From: Pseudohongiella sp.
GTDB taxonomy: Bacteria > Pseudomonadota > Gammaproteobacteria > Pseudomonadales > Pseudohongiellaceae
Length of the DNA: 33,397 bases
Assembly: GCA_030696315.1 (NCBI GenBank)
Contig: JAUYSM010000045.1
Span: 1 to 33,397, forward strand
Reading direction: 5' to 3'
The translations under genes were made by a program, and so were the position numbers. Positions 1 to 11,463 of this stretch are shown in pieces; within the stretch, counting starts at the first letter, position 1; the number at the start of each line of letters is the position of its first letter. The notes under the pieces were generated by a model that was given only the letters and a program-made list of their open reading frames with translations, ran no database searches and was not told the DNA's origin.

Positions 1-224
1 TCCATGTATGCCATGTTGCCGCGTTTACCAAAATGTGTCACTGGTAAAAAATGCACCGGATGCGGGTAAACAATTTCGTCCATGGTGGATGAGATCGGAC
101 CCCAGTCAGCGGGCGGCTCGCTGGGTGGTGTGCCGCTCTGGGCATACACACTACCGGCAGTCAGCGACAAACCGGCCACCAAGGCCAGTGCACTGAAGGT
201 TTTCAGCATATACAATTTTGACAT
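1..224 (-). CDS. Exported protein, probable alpha/beta hydrolase (N-terminal part only)
   Basis: Reading the minus strand from 224 gives 74 codons without a stop before the window ends, so only the start of the protein is here. The ATG at 224-222 is preceded by AGAGGA with a 7-base gap, a good ribosome binding site. Residues 1-29 form a signal peptide: a short basic start, a hydrophobic core ending in LTAG, and a likely cut after VYA. The mature part contains YPHPVHFLPV and GKRGNMAYM, which resemble the opening strands of periplasmic alpha/beta hydrolases of marine gammaproteobacteria, where a conserved MAYMD segment follows. The catalytic residues lie outside the window, so the family call is tentative. 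It sits 38 bp downstream of the antiporter gene on the same strand and could be co-transcribed. Confidence 0.55.
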   Translation of the reverse strand, partial: MSKLYMLKTFSALALVAGLSLTAGSVYAQSGTPPSEPPADWGPISSTMDEIVYPHPVHFLPVTHFGKRGNMAYM

Positions 225-262
225 TACGCAGTCCTCTGTTTTTTTGTTGTCATTTTAGTCAA

Positions 263-1984
263 TCAGGCGATTTTCATACCAACTCGTTTTACTTTGCCAT
301 CTTCTACCGATGCGATACTCCATACAAAACCCTGCCATTCGATCTGGTCACCTACCACAGGTTTGCCTCCCATCTTAACGGTCAGAAACTCTCCGATCGA
401 CTGAGACGCGACCAACGGTTCCGGATGCAAGCCATAGATAGGTGCCAAGTCCTGTATGCGGGCCGCAGCATCCAGAATAAAGTCACCAAAAAACCAGTCG
501 TTGAGCTCTTTGGCGGGGGCAACACTGAACAATTTACCCAGTGCCGGTAAATCATGCTCATGCCCGACTATACAGAGAATATCATCGGCCAGTAACCGCG
601 TACTACCGGTCGGATGCAGAAGCTCACGCCCTCTGAACAAAGCAGCGATGCGAGTGCCTTCGGGCATTCGCAATCCGCGCAGCTCTTTACCAATACACCA
701 CTTTTCAGCACCAAGCCGATAAACAAACAGCTCCCACTCACTGGTCGGATGAATCTCCAGACCGGCTCTTGAAATCGGCTGGGGCTGCGATGGTATCTGG
801 ACTTTGGCCAGACGTGTGGCGAAGGGAATGGAGCTGCCTTGCAACAATAAGGACACCAACACCACAAAAAATGCCAGATTGAAGTACAACTGAGCATTGG
901 GCAGTCCGGCCATTATTGGGTATACCGCAAGAATGATCGGCACCGCTCCACGCAGACCCAGCCAGGATATGTACCAACGCTCTCGCATTTTGAAACGACT
1001 GAAAGGCACCAGACTGATAAAAACTGCCAAAGGCCTCGCCACAAAAATGATGCCCAACGCCAGCAGCAAGCCGGGAACCGCTATTGGCAACAAGTCTGAT
1101 GGCGTCAGTAACAAACCCAGAACAAGGAACATACCGATCTGGCTTAACCATGCCATGCCATCGAGCACACTGAGGATGGACGGGCGGCTGCGCAGCGGTT
1201 TGTTACCCAGATACAAACCGGCCAGATAAATGGCTAGAAACCCGCTGCCACCCACATTGGCGGTCAATGCAAAAATAAACAGACCTCCACTGATCGCCAG
1301 CAGCGGATAAAGACCGTTGGCCAAGGTTGAGCGATTGATAAGCTGTAGCAGCAGATAACCACCCAGGCCGCCCAGGATCACGCCCAGGCCGAACTGCTGT
1401 ACCAGCATCCATGCAAATGCCAGAAATGATACGGTTTCTGCATTCTGTGCTTTGGCAACGATATCAATCAGAGCAACCGTCAGGAATATTGCCATCGGGT
1501 CATTACTGCCTGATTCAATTTCGAGTGTGGCGCGTACACGTTCGTTGATATTGCGACCACCCAGTAGAGAAAACACGGCGGCAGCATCAGTGGAGCCCAC
1601 AATGGCGCCAATCAGCAGGCCTTGCAGCAGATTCAAGTCAAATAACCAACTGGCCATGGCACCAGTCAGCGCTGCCGTAATCACCACACCAAACGTTGCC
1701 AGAGACAGTGCCGGGCCTAAGGCCACTTTAAAAGAGGCGACCTTGGTCCTTAATCCACCATCAAACAGAATGATGGCCAGCGCCAGATTGCTGGCGACAA
1801 ATGCCAAAGAGTAGTTATCAAACAGAATGCCGCCAATGCCATCTTCACCGGCCAACATGCCGACACCCAGAAAGATAAGCAGAATTGGAATGCCAAAACG
1901 CGAGGAAAGCGCACTGACCAATACGCTGAATCCGACCAGCAGCGAGCCGATCAGGAACAGAGAGTTCATGGTCAATAGATCCAT
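263..1984 (-). CDS. nhaP2: Potassium/proton antiporter, NhaP2/CvrA type
   Basis: 573-residue CPA1-type monovalent cation/proton antiporter of the inner membrane, a family that exports K+ (and sometimes Na+) in exchange for H+ during osmotic or alkaline stress. About twelve hydrophobic segments fill residues 5-395. The ion path motifs are visible: [10 protein letters not shown] at about 130-139 and ESGSNDPMA at about 157-165, the latter holding the conserved Asn-Asp pair. After the membrane part comes a cytosolic RCK_C (TrkA-C) domain, about 405-490, and a C-terminal CorC/HlyC-type transporter-associated domain, about 495-573. This order and length are typical of NhaP2/CvrA. The start is supported by AAGGGA six bases before the ATG. 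It follows purA by 76 bp on the same strand; a weak hairpin lies in that gap. Ion specificity cannot be read from sequence. Confidence 0.93.
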   Translation of the reverse strand: MDLLTMNSLFLIGSLLVGFSVLVSALSSRFGIPILLIFLGVGMLAGEDGIGGILFDNYSLAFVASNLALAIILFDGGLRTKVASFKVALGPALSLATFGVVITAALTGAMASWLFDLNLLQGLLIGAIVGSTDAAAVFSLLGGRNINERVRATLEIESGSNDPMAIFLTVALIDIVAKAQNAETVSFLAFAWMLVQQFGLGVILGGLGGYLLLQLINRSTLANGLYPLLAISGGLFIFALTANVGGSGFLAIYLAGLYLGNKPLRSRPSILSVLDGMAWLSQIGMFLVLGLLLTPSDLLPIAVPGLLLALGIIFVARPLAVFISLVPFSRFKMRERWYISWLGLRGAVPIILAVYPIMAGLPNAQLYFNLAFFVVLVSLLLQGSSIPFATRLAKVQIPSQPQPISRAGLEIHPTSEWELFVYRLGAEKWCIGKELRGLRMPEGTRIAALFRGRELLHPTGSTRLLADDILCIVGHEHDLPALGKLFSVAPAKELNDWFFGDFILDAAARIQDLAPIYGLHPEPLVASQSIGEFLTVKMGGKPVVGDQIEWQGFVWSIASVEDGKVKRVGMKIA

Positions 1985-2060
1985 ACGATTTCCCTTATAC
2001 AGGGTGAGTTTGGCTCGGGTGATCCGGAATCCGGATTATCGGCCAACCGTCAGTGACCTG

Positions 2061-3392
<1,332 letters not shown>

Positions 3393-3430
3393 TTAAATCA
3401 CCCTGTCGCCAGAGCGGCGCGGATTGTATC

Positions 3431-4633
3431 TCAAGCAGGCGTAAGGTCAACCACCTGCCACTGACCTGATGAGTCTGACACGATACATCGCGTAGCATTT
3501 AATTCATTGATCAAGCTCACATCGGGCTCACCATCACCCAAATGTGTCACTACCGCATGCCCTTCAGCACGCAGTTTTTGGACCAGCAACAGCAGCGCAG
3601 GCTGATCAACATCAGGCGCAAGAATAACACAGCGGCGCGGATAGGCCCGGTTGCTGAGTCGGGCCAGTGTTTTTAAATCCACATCAAAACCGGACGCCGG
3701 CCGCGCGCGCCCAAACACTTCACCGATGTCATCGTAGCGTCCGCCTTTCGCGACTTCACTGCCGTGAGCTGGCGTATAGGCAGCAAAGACAATACCCGTG
3801 TGGTACTGGTAACCGCGCAATTCGGACAGATCAAAACCAAACGAGACATCTGGCAAGCGCTGTTGCACGCGTTCAGCGATCTGGCTGAGTTCATCCAACG
3901 CTGTACGGACAGACTGCGGCGCATGGGCAAATATCTTTTCAGCACTGCGCAATACACTGGCATCACCACTCAGGCGAGACAGGGATTTGATCATGCTGCA
4001 CAGCGACGGATCGCTTAGCTGCAGGTCCAGCAGGCTGTCCACCCGGTTATAGGCTTTGCGCTGCACCACATCAAACAATTCGCTTTCAGCATCTTTATCA
4101 AGATCAGCGGCTGCCAGCAGATTGCGGAAAATACCCACATGCCCCAGCACAATATGAACAGGACTGATGCCAGCGAGTCGCAAGGTCTCTGCCATTAATA
4201 CAATCAGTTCAACATCGCAGGCAGTGCCTGGATGCCCAAACAATTCAGCACCAATCCTGATGGGCGCGCGTGAACTCAGCAAGCCTCGTGGCAGGGTATG
4301 CAGTACGCTGTCGGCATAACACAAGCGAACAGGCCCATCACGATGAAGGTTACGTGCATCAATGCGCGCTACTTGCGGGGTAATATCCGCACGCACACCC
4401 ATCATTCGGCCACTCAGTTGATCAGTGATCTTGAAGGTATGAATATCAAGATCATGAGATGAACCCACAAGAAGCGAGTCCAGAAACTCGATCAATGGGG
4501 TTATGACCAGCTCATAACCCCAAGCTTGATACAGGTCCAGAATCTCTCGGCGCAGTGTTTCCAGCATCAAGGCTTGTGGAGGTAATACTTCCTCCACGCC
4601 CTCTGGCAGCAGCCATCGGTCAGCACGTGTCAT
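3431..4633 (-). CDS. hisZ: ATP phosphoribosyltransferase regulatory subunit
   Basis: 400-residue paralogue of histidyl-tRNA synthetase lacking its tRNA-binding function. HisZ pairs with the short form of HisG to make the first enzyme of histidine synthesis and confers histidine feedback control. The class II synthetase fold is visible from the start: LLPEGVEEVLPPQA, then the region with RADITPQVAR (motif 2-like), and a glycine-rich AKGGRYDDIG near residue 295. Compared with true HisS it lacks the full C-terminal anticodon domain, ending in a shortened alpha/beta remnant. Its location between hflC and purA rather than with other his genes is the usual one in Pseudomonas-like gammaproteobacteria. 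Its presence predicts a short-form hisG elsewhere in the genome; none is in this window. Confidence 0.93.
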   Translation of the reverse strand: MTRADRWLLPEGVEEVLPPQALMLETLRREILDLYQAWGYELVITPLIEFLDSLLVGSSHDLDIHTFKITDQLSGRMMGVRADITPQVARIDARNLHRDGPVRLCYADSVLHTLPRGLLSSRAPIRIGAELFGHPGTACDVELIVLMAETLRLAGISPVHIVLGHVGIFRNLLAAADLDKDAESELFDVVQRKAYNRVDSLLDLQLSDPSLCSMIKSLSRLSGDASVLRSAEKIFAHAPQSVRTALDELSQIAERVQQRLPDVSFGFDLSELRGYQYHTGIVFAAYTPAHGSEVAKGGRYDDIGEVFGRARPASGFDVDLKTLARLSNRAYPRRCVILAPDVDQPALLLLVQKLRAEGHAVVTHLGDGEPDVSLINELNATRCIVSDSSGQWQVVDLTPA

Positions 4634-4690
4634 GTTATTGTCCTGCCCAGATTTCCTGGCCCTGCTTTTGTCTTTGGGTCTTCCATGTAC

Positions 4691-5557
4691 TTACGGAGCA
4701 GTATCGCTACGCAGGTATTTGAAATAATCGCTGTCTGGTTGCATCAGCAATACATCACTCTTGGAGTTAAAGGTATCGCGGTACGAGTTCAGGCTGCGTG
4801 TGAACGAGTAAAACTCTGGATCTTTAGTGAACGCGCTGGCGTAAATCGCTGACGCTTGTGCGTCACCTTCACCGCGCACCAGTTCAGAATCACGATAAGC
4901 TTCTACCAGTAACACAGCTTCCTGACGGTCTGCATCCGCTTCGATGCCAATAGCCAATTCGTTACCACGTGAGCGCAGTTGTTGTGCTTCACGCTGACGC
5001 TCAGAGGTCATACGCTCGTATACCGAGGATCGCACATCGTCAGGCAGGTCGATACGCTTGACGCGCACGTCAATAACTTCGATGCCATATTCCTGTGCGG
5101 TGTACGTGTTCAGCTCTTGTGTCAGTTGCTGCATCAGTGAGTCGCGCTGACCGGACACCACTTCTTGCAGATCCCGCTCACCAAACTTGTTGCGCAGGCC
5201 GTCGTTTACACGCTGGGCAAGCAGAGAGTTGGCGCGAGACTCATCTCCGGACGTTGCTGTATAGAAGCGCTCCACATCAACAATGCGCCACATGGCATAG
5301 GAATCAACCAGCAAAGCTTTCTGCTCAAGGGTCAAATAACGCTGCGGTGTTGCATCCACTGTCAGAACACGCGCATCAAACTTACGCACGGTATTGACGT
5401 AAGGAATCTTGAAGTGCAGTCCTGGCGGTATGTCTGCTCTGACCATATCACCAAACTGCAGCATGACTGCGCGCTCGGTTTGACTGACCACAAACAAGGA
5501 GTTAGACACGACGGTCACAAGCAGGAATATAACGATACCCAATACTGTATTTTTCAT
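4691..5557 (-). CDS. hflC: Protease modulator HflC (SPFH/band 7 protein)
   Basis: 288-residue inner-membrane protein that with HflK forms a large periplasmic cage around the AAA protease FtsH and limits its access to membrane substrates. Residues 4-25 are the single N-terminal membrane anchor. A band 7/SPFH domain follows (SQTERAVMLQFGD, then VDSYAMWRI), and a long charged helix rich in Gln, Arg and Glu runs from about 165 to 235. Its start codon shares one base with the hflK stop (TAATG), so the two are translationally coupled, as expected for partners made in equal amounts. hisZ begins 57 bp downstream. Identity rests on family features plus the hflK-hflC order. Confidence 0.95.
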   Translation of the reverse strand: MKNTVLGIVIFLLVTVVSNSLFVVSQTERAVMLQFGDMVRADIPPGLHFKIPYVNTVRKFDARVLTVDATPQRYLTLEQKALLVDSYAMWRIVDVERFYTATSGDESRANSLLAQRVNDGLRNKFGERDLQEVVSGQRDSLMQQLTQELNTYTAQEYGIEVIDVRVKRIDLPDDVRSSVYERMTSERQREAQQLRSRGNELAIGIEADADRQEAVLLVEAYRDSELVRGEGDAQASAIYASAFTKDPEFYSFTRSLNSYRDTFNSKSDVLLMQPDSDYFKYLRSDTAP

Positions 5558-6783
5558 TAACGTGGTCCTCGTGCTGGAACGGTCTGCACACGTGCGCGAT
5601 CACCGGTTGTAGACTGAGAAGAAAGTTCGCGATTCACCTGATCAGCCAGATCGCGGATCTGCTGGCTGTTAAGCTGTAAACGTGAAGTGCCATCGGTACC
5701 ATCCGTCACACCCTGCATCATACGATCCAGTGGCAGGAACATCATGTTATTACCACCTTCGACATCGACCAGCACCTTACTGGTGTTGCTCAACACATCC
5801 TGAATAGCGTCAATATACAGACGTTCTCTGGTCACCTCTGGAGCACGCTGATACTCGGTCAATAACTGCTCAAAACGGGACGCTTCACCTTCCGCGCGGG
5901 CAATTACCTGGTCGCGATAGGCATTGGCCTGTTCGATGATACGTTGAGCCTCACCACGGGCTTCCGGAATAACCCGGTTTGCGTATGCAAGCGCCTGGTT
6001 TTGCGCACGTTGTTCATCTTCACGCGCTCGAATCACATCATCAAATGCGGCTTGCACAGCAATCGGCGGCTGCGCATTCTCGACGTTGACCTGCGTGATC
6101 ATGATACCCGTGCGATAAACTTCCATGTAGCTCTGGGCGCGGGTACGCACTTCGGCGGCGACGTCAGCACGACCTTGAGTCAATACGCGATCCATGGTGG
6201 TACTGCCGACTACGTGACGCACGGCAGATTCAACCGCCTGGTCAAGACCGAGCTGCGGATCACGCACCATCACTGCGTAGGCCATCGGATCAGCCACCAC
6301 AAACTGCACAGAAATCGCCACTGTCACGATATTCTCATCAGTGGTCAGCATGTCGCTGGAGTAGGAGCGCGTGTTGACCCGCGAAATATTAACTTTTTCC
6401 ACCTGATCAATCAGCGGAGGGTTCCAGCGCAAGCCTGGCAACACTACTTCTTCCTGGATTTCACCGAAGCGCAGAACAACACCCCGTTCTGCTTCATCAA
6501 TCGTGTAAAAGCCCAGTGCTGCCCAGACAACCGCGGCCAGCACAACCAGCCCGCCCAGCAATCCAATGGAGGCGCCGCTGCTCACAGACCCGCCGCCGCT
6601 GCCGCTGCCGCCAGAACTGCCGCCACTTTTACCACCCAACAAGCCGTTCAGGGTTTTGCTGAGCTTGCGAATCACTTCGTCAAGATCGGGCGGACCACCT
6701 TGGTCATTTGGGCGACGACCGCCCCCGTTACCACCCCAGGGATCGTTACCATTACCTTTGTTTCCAGGTTCATTCCAGGCCAT
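5557..6783 (-). CDS. hflK: FtsH protease activity modulator HflK
   Basis: 408-residue partner of HflC. The first 48 residues are a glycine- and asparagine-rich cytosolic tail (start MAWNEPGNKGNGNDPWGG, typical of HflK), followed by a Gly/Ser stretch at about 50-70. One membrane span lies at about 71-93. The SPFH domain begins with the ERGVVLRFGE segment at about 99-108, and a long helix includes ARAEGEASRFEQL. The C-terminal tail after residue 370 is polar and low in complexity. Length and domain order match the family. It lies 97 bp downstream of hflX and overlaps hflC by one base. The call is secure. Confidence 0.95.
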   Translation of the reverse strand: MAWNEPGNKGNGNDPWGGNGGGRRPNDQGGPPDLDEVIRKLSKTLNGLLGGKSGGSSGGSGSGGGSVSSGASIGLLGGLVVLAAVVWAALGFYTIDEAERGVVLRFGEIQEEVVLPGLRWNPPLIDQVEKVNISRVNTRSYSSDMLTTDENIVTVAISVQFVVADPMAYAVMVRDPQLGLDQAVESAVRHVVGSTTMDRVLTQGRADVAAEVRTRAQSYMEVYRTGIMITQVNVENAQPPIAVQAAFDDVIRAREDEQRAQNQALAYANRVIPEARGEAQRIIEQANAYRDQVIARAEGEASRFEQLLTEYQRAPEVTRERLYIDAIQDVLSNTSKVLVDVEGGNNMMFLPLDRMMQGVTDGTDGTSRLQLNSQQIRDLADQVNRELSSQSTTGDRARVQTVPARGPR

Positions 6784-6880
6784 CGTTTACTCCATACCCA
6801 TTCAGTTCGGGGGCGATTTTAACGAATTATTACGCGTAAACACAGCTTTTCAGTTCAGTCACCAAAAGCCGCGCGAGGAT

Positions 6881-8170
6881 TCAAGCTGAGAGATCCATTG
6901 AGTTCGGCCCACTGTCTTCCAGCAGCAAACGCTCAAAGTCCTGCCTCGGCAATTTGATATTCAGAACCGTTTGTCCCTGGTCATTGATCGTTTCGTGGCT
7001 GACCGCACCGCGCGAGTACAAGCGCGCACGTAAACGCCCCTGGTCGGGTGTCAATGTCAACTCTTTGACCACCACATCATCGGTGACCATTTCACTGATG
7101 GCAGCCAATAACAAATCGATGCCAGCGCCAGTTTTTGCCGATACCCAGACCCTGAAGGGTTTACCGTTCTCACCACGATCAATTTTTGGCTCAAATCCGG
7201 GCATCAAATCAATTTTATTGAGCACCTGAATACACGGAATTGCTTCAGCACCAATCTCAGTCAACACTTCATGCACTTGTTCAATATAGTAATCATGTGC
7301 TTCATTGGCGATATCGACCACGTGCAGTAACAAATCTGCCTGCACGGTTTCTTCCAGCGTGGCACGAAACGCCTCCACCAGTTTGTGCGGTAAATGGCTG
7401 ATAAATCCAACCGTATCAACCAGCACAGCTTCACCAAAAGAGGGCAACTGAATTTGTCGCAACGTAGCGTCAAGCGTTGCAAACAGCTGATCAGCCGCGT
7501 AAATACCTGCATGGGTTATAGCATTAAAAACCGATGACTTGCCCGCGTTTGTGTATCCCACCAGCGAGATGACCGGGATTTCGGCACGCTTGCGCGAGCG
7601 ACGCCCCTGTTCACGCTGGGCTCGGACTTTCTCCAGGCTCTTGTTAATATTTTTGATGCGCTGACGAATCATACGCTGGTCAAGTTCCAGCTGGGTTTCG
7701 CCGGCACCGCGCAGATTGACACCCCCCTTTTGTCTGTCAAGGTGAGTCCATCCGCGTTTAAGTCGGGTGACGGAGTGCTGCAACTGGGCAAGTTCAACTT
7801 GCAATTTGCCTTCGTAGGTAATGGCGCGCTGACCAAAAATATCCAGAATCAGGCCTGTTCGGTCCCTGACACGGCACTTCAGCACTTTCTCCAGATTGCG
7901 CTCCTGGCTGGGCGACAAGGTGTGGTTAAAAAGCACCAAGTCGGCTTTGTGCTCTTGCACAGCCGCAGCAATTTCTTCGAGCTTACCCTCACCTACAAAG
8001 GTTCTTGCGTCCGGCGACTTCCGACTGCCCTTGATAAAGCAGACAGGATCAGTGCCGGAAGATCGCGCCAGCTCTTCAAATTCAACGGGATCTTCCTGTT
8101 CGCGCAGTGAATTAAATTCAATGTGAACAAGTACGGAGGTTTCTCCCCCCTCAGGACGCTCAAAGAACAA
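6881..8170 (-). CDS. hflX: Ribosome-associated GTPase HflX (TTG start)
   Basis: 429-residue GTPase that splits stalled or stressed ribosomes. The N-terminal HflX domain carries the family glycine-rich loop around KGGVNLRGAGETQLE (148-162). A coiled helix pair links it to the G domain: G1 GYTNAGKS at 205-212, TLD near 232-234, G3 DTVGF at 252-256, and NKID near 318. The start is a TTG codon at 8170-8168. No in-frame ATG lies nearby, GAGGG sits just upstream, and the resulting MFFER start resembles HflX of pseudomonads. It is 13 bp downstream of hfq, the classic hfq-hflX-hflK-hflC order. The gene is named from the old high-frequency-lysogenization locus, though HflX itself is not part of the HflKC complex. 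Confidence 0.96.
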   Translation of the reverse strand: MFFERPEGGETSVLVHIEFNSLREQEDPVEFEELARSSGTDPVCFIKGSRKSPDARTFVGEGKLEEIAAAVQEHKADLVLFNHTLSPSQERNLEKVLKCRVRDRTGLILDIFGQRAITYEGKLQVELAQLQHSVTRLKRGWTHLDRQKGGVNLRGAGETQLELDQRMIRQRIKNINKSLEKVRAQREQGRRSRKRAEIPVISLVGYTNAGKSSVFNAITHAGIYAADQLFATLDATLRQIQLPSFGEAVLVDTVGFISHLPHKLVEAFRATLEETVQADLLLHVVDIANEAHDYYIEQVHEVLTEIGAEAIPCIQVLNKIDLMPGFEPKIDRGENGKPFRVWVSAKTGAGIDLLLAAISEMVTDDVVVKELTLTPDQGRLRARLYSRGAVSHETINDQGQTVLNIKLPRQDFERLLLEDSGPNSMDLSA

Positions 8171-8183
8171 TCAAGCCCTCGAT

Positions 8184-8456
8184 TCAGGCCATATTACCTG
8201 TAGCAGAGTCATCGTCATCCGGTCCGAACTCGCCACCCTGTGATGGGATCTTGACGGTACGTGCCGGCACAACTGTGGAAATAGCGTGTTTGTAGACCAT
8301 CTGGTTCACAGCGTTTTTCAGCAGTATGACAAATTGGTCAAAAGACTCGATCTGACCCTGCAGCTTGATGCCGCTGACCAGATAGATTGAAACCGGAATA
8401 CGCTCCTTGCGCAGCACATTCAGGAAAGGGTCTTGTAGGGAATGCCCTTTTGACAT
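8184..8456 (-). CDS. hfq: RNA chaperone Hfq
   Basis: 90-residue Sm-like protein that forms a hexameric ring and pairs small RNAs with target mRNAs. The Sm1 motif ([19 protein letters not shown], about 22-40) and Sm2 motif ([10 protein letters not shown], about 55-64) are intact. The proximal-face residues Q8 and the K56/H57 pair of the YKH motif are present. The C-terminal tail is short, about 25 residues, with an acidic DDDD run, as in many gammaproteobacteria outside the enterics. The ribosome binding site AAGGAG lies nine bases before the ATG. The 141-bp gap to miaA upstream is the largest in the core block and may hold an hfq promoter, although I cannot define one with confidence. Confidence 0.98.
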   Translation of the reverse strand: MSKGHSLQDPFLNVLRKERIPVSIYLVSGIKLQGQIESFDQFVILLKNAVNQMVYKHAISTVVPARTVKIPSQGGEFGPDDDDSATGNMA

Positions 8457-8597
8457 TTATATTCTCCTTAAGAAATTCAGCTAAAAAACCGTGTTAACCA
8501 GCGATATGGATCCGTCCAGCATAAATGTTAACAATCGCAACGATGTCTGTTGTATCGACTGTCTCAGCACTATAGGTGGAGACGGTTGTGAATGATT

Positions 8598-9536
8598 TCA
8601 AGTCTCAATCGTTTTTATGACACCATCAATCAGGTTTTTATCATCACTGTCAAAATTATGCAGCGCCGACCAGCTCCGCAACCATGTAATCTGCCGCTTC
8701 GCCAACTGTCTTGTAGCAATGATACCTCTTTCCACCATGGCATCATAGCCGAATTCATGGTCGAGATACTGCCACACCTGACGGTATCCTACGCTCCTGA
8801 TTGAGGGCAACTCTGGGGTCAGATCGCCGCGCGCATACAGCGCCTCGACCTCCGCCACCAATCCCTCGTCCAGCATCTGATAAAAACGCTTCGCAATTCT
8901 GCTATGTAGTACGCTGCGATCCACCGGCTGGATTGACAGAAAACGTAAAGTGTCATTTCCTGATGGTCCGATAGGCTGCAGCGCCTGCCAATCACTCAAA
9001 GACCGTCCGGACACACGAAATACTTCAAGTGCCCGCTGTAATCTTTGCGGATCGTTTGGATGAATCCTCAGGGCAGCAACCGGATCAACAGTCGCCAGCT
9101 CGGCATGCACGGCAGCCCAGCCCTCAGCATTGGCCAAAGCCAGAATTTCAGCCCTGACCTGCTCATTGGCTGCGGGCATTTGCGCGAGCCCATCGCGCAG
9201 TGCCTTGAAGTACAGCATAGTACCGCCGACCAGCAAAGGCACTTTGCCGGACGATCTGATATCGGCCATCTCGCGGCGCGCATCTTCGCAAAAACGCGCA
9301 GCGGAATAACTTTCCGATGGATCGAGAAAATCAATCAGACGGTGTGGCGCGCGAGTCAGGGTCTCGGCATCCGGCTTTCCTGTACCGACATTCATGTACT
9401 TGTATATCTGGGCAGAATCGACGCTGATGATTTCCAGAGGAAAGCGCTGCACAAGCTCAATGGCCAACGCGGTTTTACCCGAGGCAGTAGGCCCCATCAA
9501 ACAGATGGCAGGCGAGCGTTCCGGATCAAGTGTCAT
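8598..9536 (-). CDS. miaA: tRNA dimethylallyltransferase
   Basis: 312-residue enzyme that adds a dimethylallyl group to N6 of A37 in tRNAs reading codons beginning with U. The P-loop GPTASGKT is at residues 15-22. The conserved [16 protein letters not shown] segment (40-55) contains the catalytic Asp and substrate-contacting residues, and the [13 protein letters not shown] motif near the C-terminus is typical of MiaA. Length is normal. Only 3 bp separate it from the upstream mutL stop codon, so the two are surely co-transcribed. It is followed by hfq, the standard miaA-hfq order. The call is secure. Confidence 0.97.
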   Translation of the reverse strand: MTLDPERSPAICLMGPTASGKTALAIELVQRFPLEIISVDSAQIYKYMNVGTGKPDAETLTRAPHRLIDFLDPSESYSAARFCEDARREMADIRSSGKVPLLVGGTMLYFKALRDGLAQMPAANEQVRAEILALANAEGWAAVHAELATVDPVAALRIHPNDPQRLQRALEVFRVSGRSLSDWQALQPIGPSGNDTLRFLSIQPVDRSVLHSRIAKRFYQMLDEGLVAEVEALYARGDLTPELPSIRSVGYRQVWQYLDHEFGYDAMVERGIIATRQLAKRQITWLRSWSALHNFDSDDKNLIDGVIKTIET

Positions 9537-9539
9537 CGT

Positions 9540-11414
9540 TTATCGACCACGCAAAAACAGTTTGTCCAAATCTGCCAGCGACAGATAGACCCAGGTCGGG
9601 CGACCGTGGTTGCACTGGCCACTGCGTTCGGTGCGCTCCATGTCACGCAGCAAGGCATTCATTTCAGTGGTACCCAACTGCCGATTGGCGCGCACCGCGC
9701 CGTGGCATGCCATGGTCGCCAGCAACTCATCACGATAGGCACTGATACGTTCGCTTTGGCCATGTTCGCGCACATCCGACAGCACATCCCGCACCAGTTG
9801 TTCGATATTCGAACGCGCAAGAATCACCGGAACCTGCCGCACCACCAAGGACTCTGCGGCAACACGCTCGATCGCAAAACCCAACTCTTGCAGAGCGCTG
9901 GCCTGCTGCTCTGCGCAGTCAGCTTCAGCCTCACTGACCGCAAGGGACAAAGGCACCAAGAGCGGTTGCGCCTTGACACTCTGGGTATCACAGGCGGTTT
10001 TCATATGCTCATAGGTGATTCGTTCGTGCGCCGCGTGCATATCAACAATAATCAAGCCGTGCTGATTCTGGGCAAGAATATAAATGCCATGCAGTTGGGC
10101 AATCGCAAAACCCAAAGGAGGGATTTCCGCATCGCTGGCCAGTTGCTGGTAAACCGCAGCTTGATCGGCCATGACACGGGGTGATACCGGGGCTTGAGTA
10201 TACTGCCGGAAAGTTGCAGTAGCACTGCTGCCCACGGGGCGGTTTATGTCGGCCGATCCCTGGGCAAAGGCAAATGCAGGCGCTGACAAAATCTCACCGG
10301 TACCCGGATCCACACTAAAACCAAGCGCGGCCTGTTGATGCAGAACTGAGGCTTCATCCGCCATGGCAACACCGGCCTGCTGATGACCACTTAGATGGTC
10401 GTCCGGACGCACATCAGCCAAGGCTTGATGAAGCGAACGAAACAGAAAGTCATGCACCAGACGCTGATCACGAAAGCGCACTTCATGTTTGGTCGGATGC
10501 ACATTAACATCAACCAAGGCGGGCTGAAGCTCAAGATACAACACAAAAGCGGGGTGGCGACCGCCAAACAACACGTCACGGTAGGCCTGCTTGACGGCGT
10601 GTGACACCAGCTTGTCGCGAATCACTCGACCGTTCACATAAAAATACTGTAGATCCGGCTGACTGCGTGAAAAGGTTGGCAAACACACCCAGCCCCACAA
10701 ACGCAGGCCGGATGCTTCAATATCGATATAAACCGCATGCTCCAGAAACGCTGGCCCGCACACCAGACCAATTCGACGCTGGCGTTCCTGAACAGTGCGC
10801 GCTGCCTGAAGTTGATGCACAGTGCGCTGATTGTGGCGTAGCGTAAAAGCGACATCAAAGCGACTGAGCGCCAGGCGTTTGATGACCTCGTCAATACGTG
10901 CGAACTCGGTGTTTTCAGTACGCAGGAATTTTTTTCGGGCAGGGGTGTTAAAAAACAGATCGCGCACCTCTACGCTGGTGCCCTGGGTATGCGGCGCCGG
11001 ACTTAGGGATGCTGTCATCGACTGCCCTTCGGCCTCCACCAGCCAGCCACCCGCATCTTCGGCGTCCATCGCTCTGGAGATCAACTGCAGCCGCGACACC
11101 GAACTGATACTGGCAAGTGCTTCACCCCGAAACCCCAGGCTGGCAATATTTTCCAGATCGTCCAGATCAGCGATTTTGCTGGTGGCATGCCTGCTTAATG
11201 CCAGCGCCAGATCGTTTTTGTTGATGCCCTGGCCATCGTCGCGGATACGAATGAGTTTGCTGCCGCCTTGTTCGATCTCAACATCGATACGGCCGGCCCC
11301 TGCATCCAGGCTGTTTTCCAACAACTCTTTCACCACGGATGCCGGTCGTTCAACGACCTCACCGGCCGCAATCTGGTTAGCCAGTCGCTGACTGAGCAAA
11401 GCAATACGTTTCAT
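9540..11414 (-). CDS. mutL: DNA mismatch repair protein MutL with endonuclease motif
   Basis: 624-residue mismatch repair protein that couples MutS mismatch recognition to strand incision. The N-terminal GHKL ATPase is complete: ENSLDAGA at 33-40, DDGQGI at 59-64, ATSKI at 77-81 and GFRGEAL at 94-100. A Gln/Ala-rich linker spans roughly 335-430. The C-terminal domain carries [12 protein letters not shown] at 458-469, which fits the metal-binding DQHA(X)2E(X)4E endonuclease signature with Met for Gln. [10 protein letters not shown] (569-578), CNHGRP (601-606) and a terminal FLRG are also present. This is the nicking-MutL type of Pseudomonas and most bacteria, not the MutH-dependent E. coli type. 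It is followed by miaA after 3 bp. Confidence 0.97.
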   Translation of the reverse strand: MKRIALLSQRLANQIAAGEVVERPASVVKELLENSLDAGAGRIDVEIEQGGSKLIRIRDDGQGINKNDLALALSRHATSKIADLDDLENIASLGFRGEALASISSVSRLQLISRAMDAEDAGGWLVEAEGQSMTASLSPAPHTQGTSVEVRDLFFNTPARKKFLRTENTEFARIDEVIKRLALSRFDVAFTLRHNQRTVHQLQAARTVQERQRRIGLVCGPAFLEHAVYIDIEASGLRLWGWVCLPTFSRSQPDLQYFYVNGRVIRDKLVSHAVKQAYRDVLFGGRHPAFVLYLELQPALVDVNVHPTKHEVRFRDQRLVHDFLFRSLHQALADVRPDDHLSGHQQAGVAMADEASVLHQQAALGFSVDPGTGEILSAPAFAFAQGSADINRPVGSSATATFRQYTQAPVSPRVMADQAAVYQQLASDAEIPPLGFAIAQLHGIYILAQNQHGLIIVDMHAAHERITYEHMKTACDTQSVKAQPLLVPLSLAVSEAEADCAEQQASALQELGFAIERVAAESLVVRQVPVILARSNIEQLVRDVLSDVREHGQSERISAYRDELLATMACHGAVRANRQLGTTEMNALLRDMERTERSGQCNHGRPTWVYLSLADLDKLFLRGR

Positions 11415-11463
11415 TGGAATCCGGAATTGGGCCGTTCAGGCGCGACGAGAATGGAGTCCGGGT

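Noticed and set aside
2022-2036. ATCCGG-AAT-CCGGAT hairpin between purA and the antiporter gene
   Set aside because: Only 6 bp with a 3-base loop and no T-tract; too weak to call a functional element.
5944-6822. Plus-strand open frame (292 codons) opposite hflK
   Set aside because: It is rich in His, Asn and Arg with no recognisable domain, and it is fully explained by the codon pattern of hflK.
8457-8597. Promoter for hfq in the gap downstream of miaA
   Set aside because: Several AT-rich hexamers exist (for example TATAGT on the minus strand), but none has a partner hexamer at 16-18 bases, so no promoter is annotated.
9045-10184. Long plus-strand open frame (379 codons) opposite miaA and mutL
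   Set aside because: It is a shadow of two clearly recognised genes, has no family motif and no ribosome binding site, and its residue content is typical of antisense translation.
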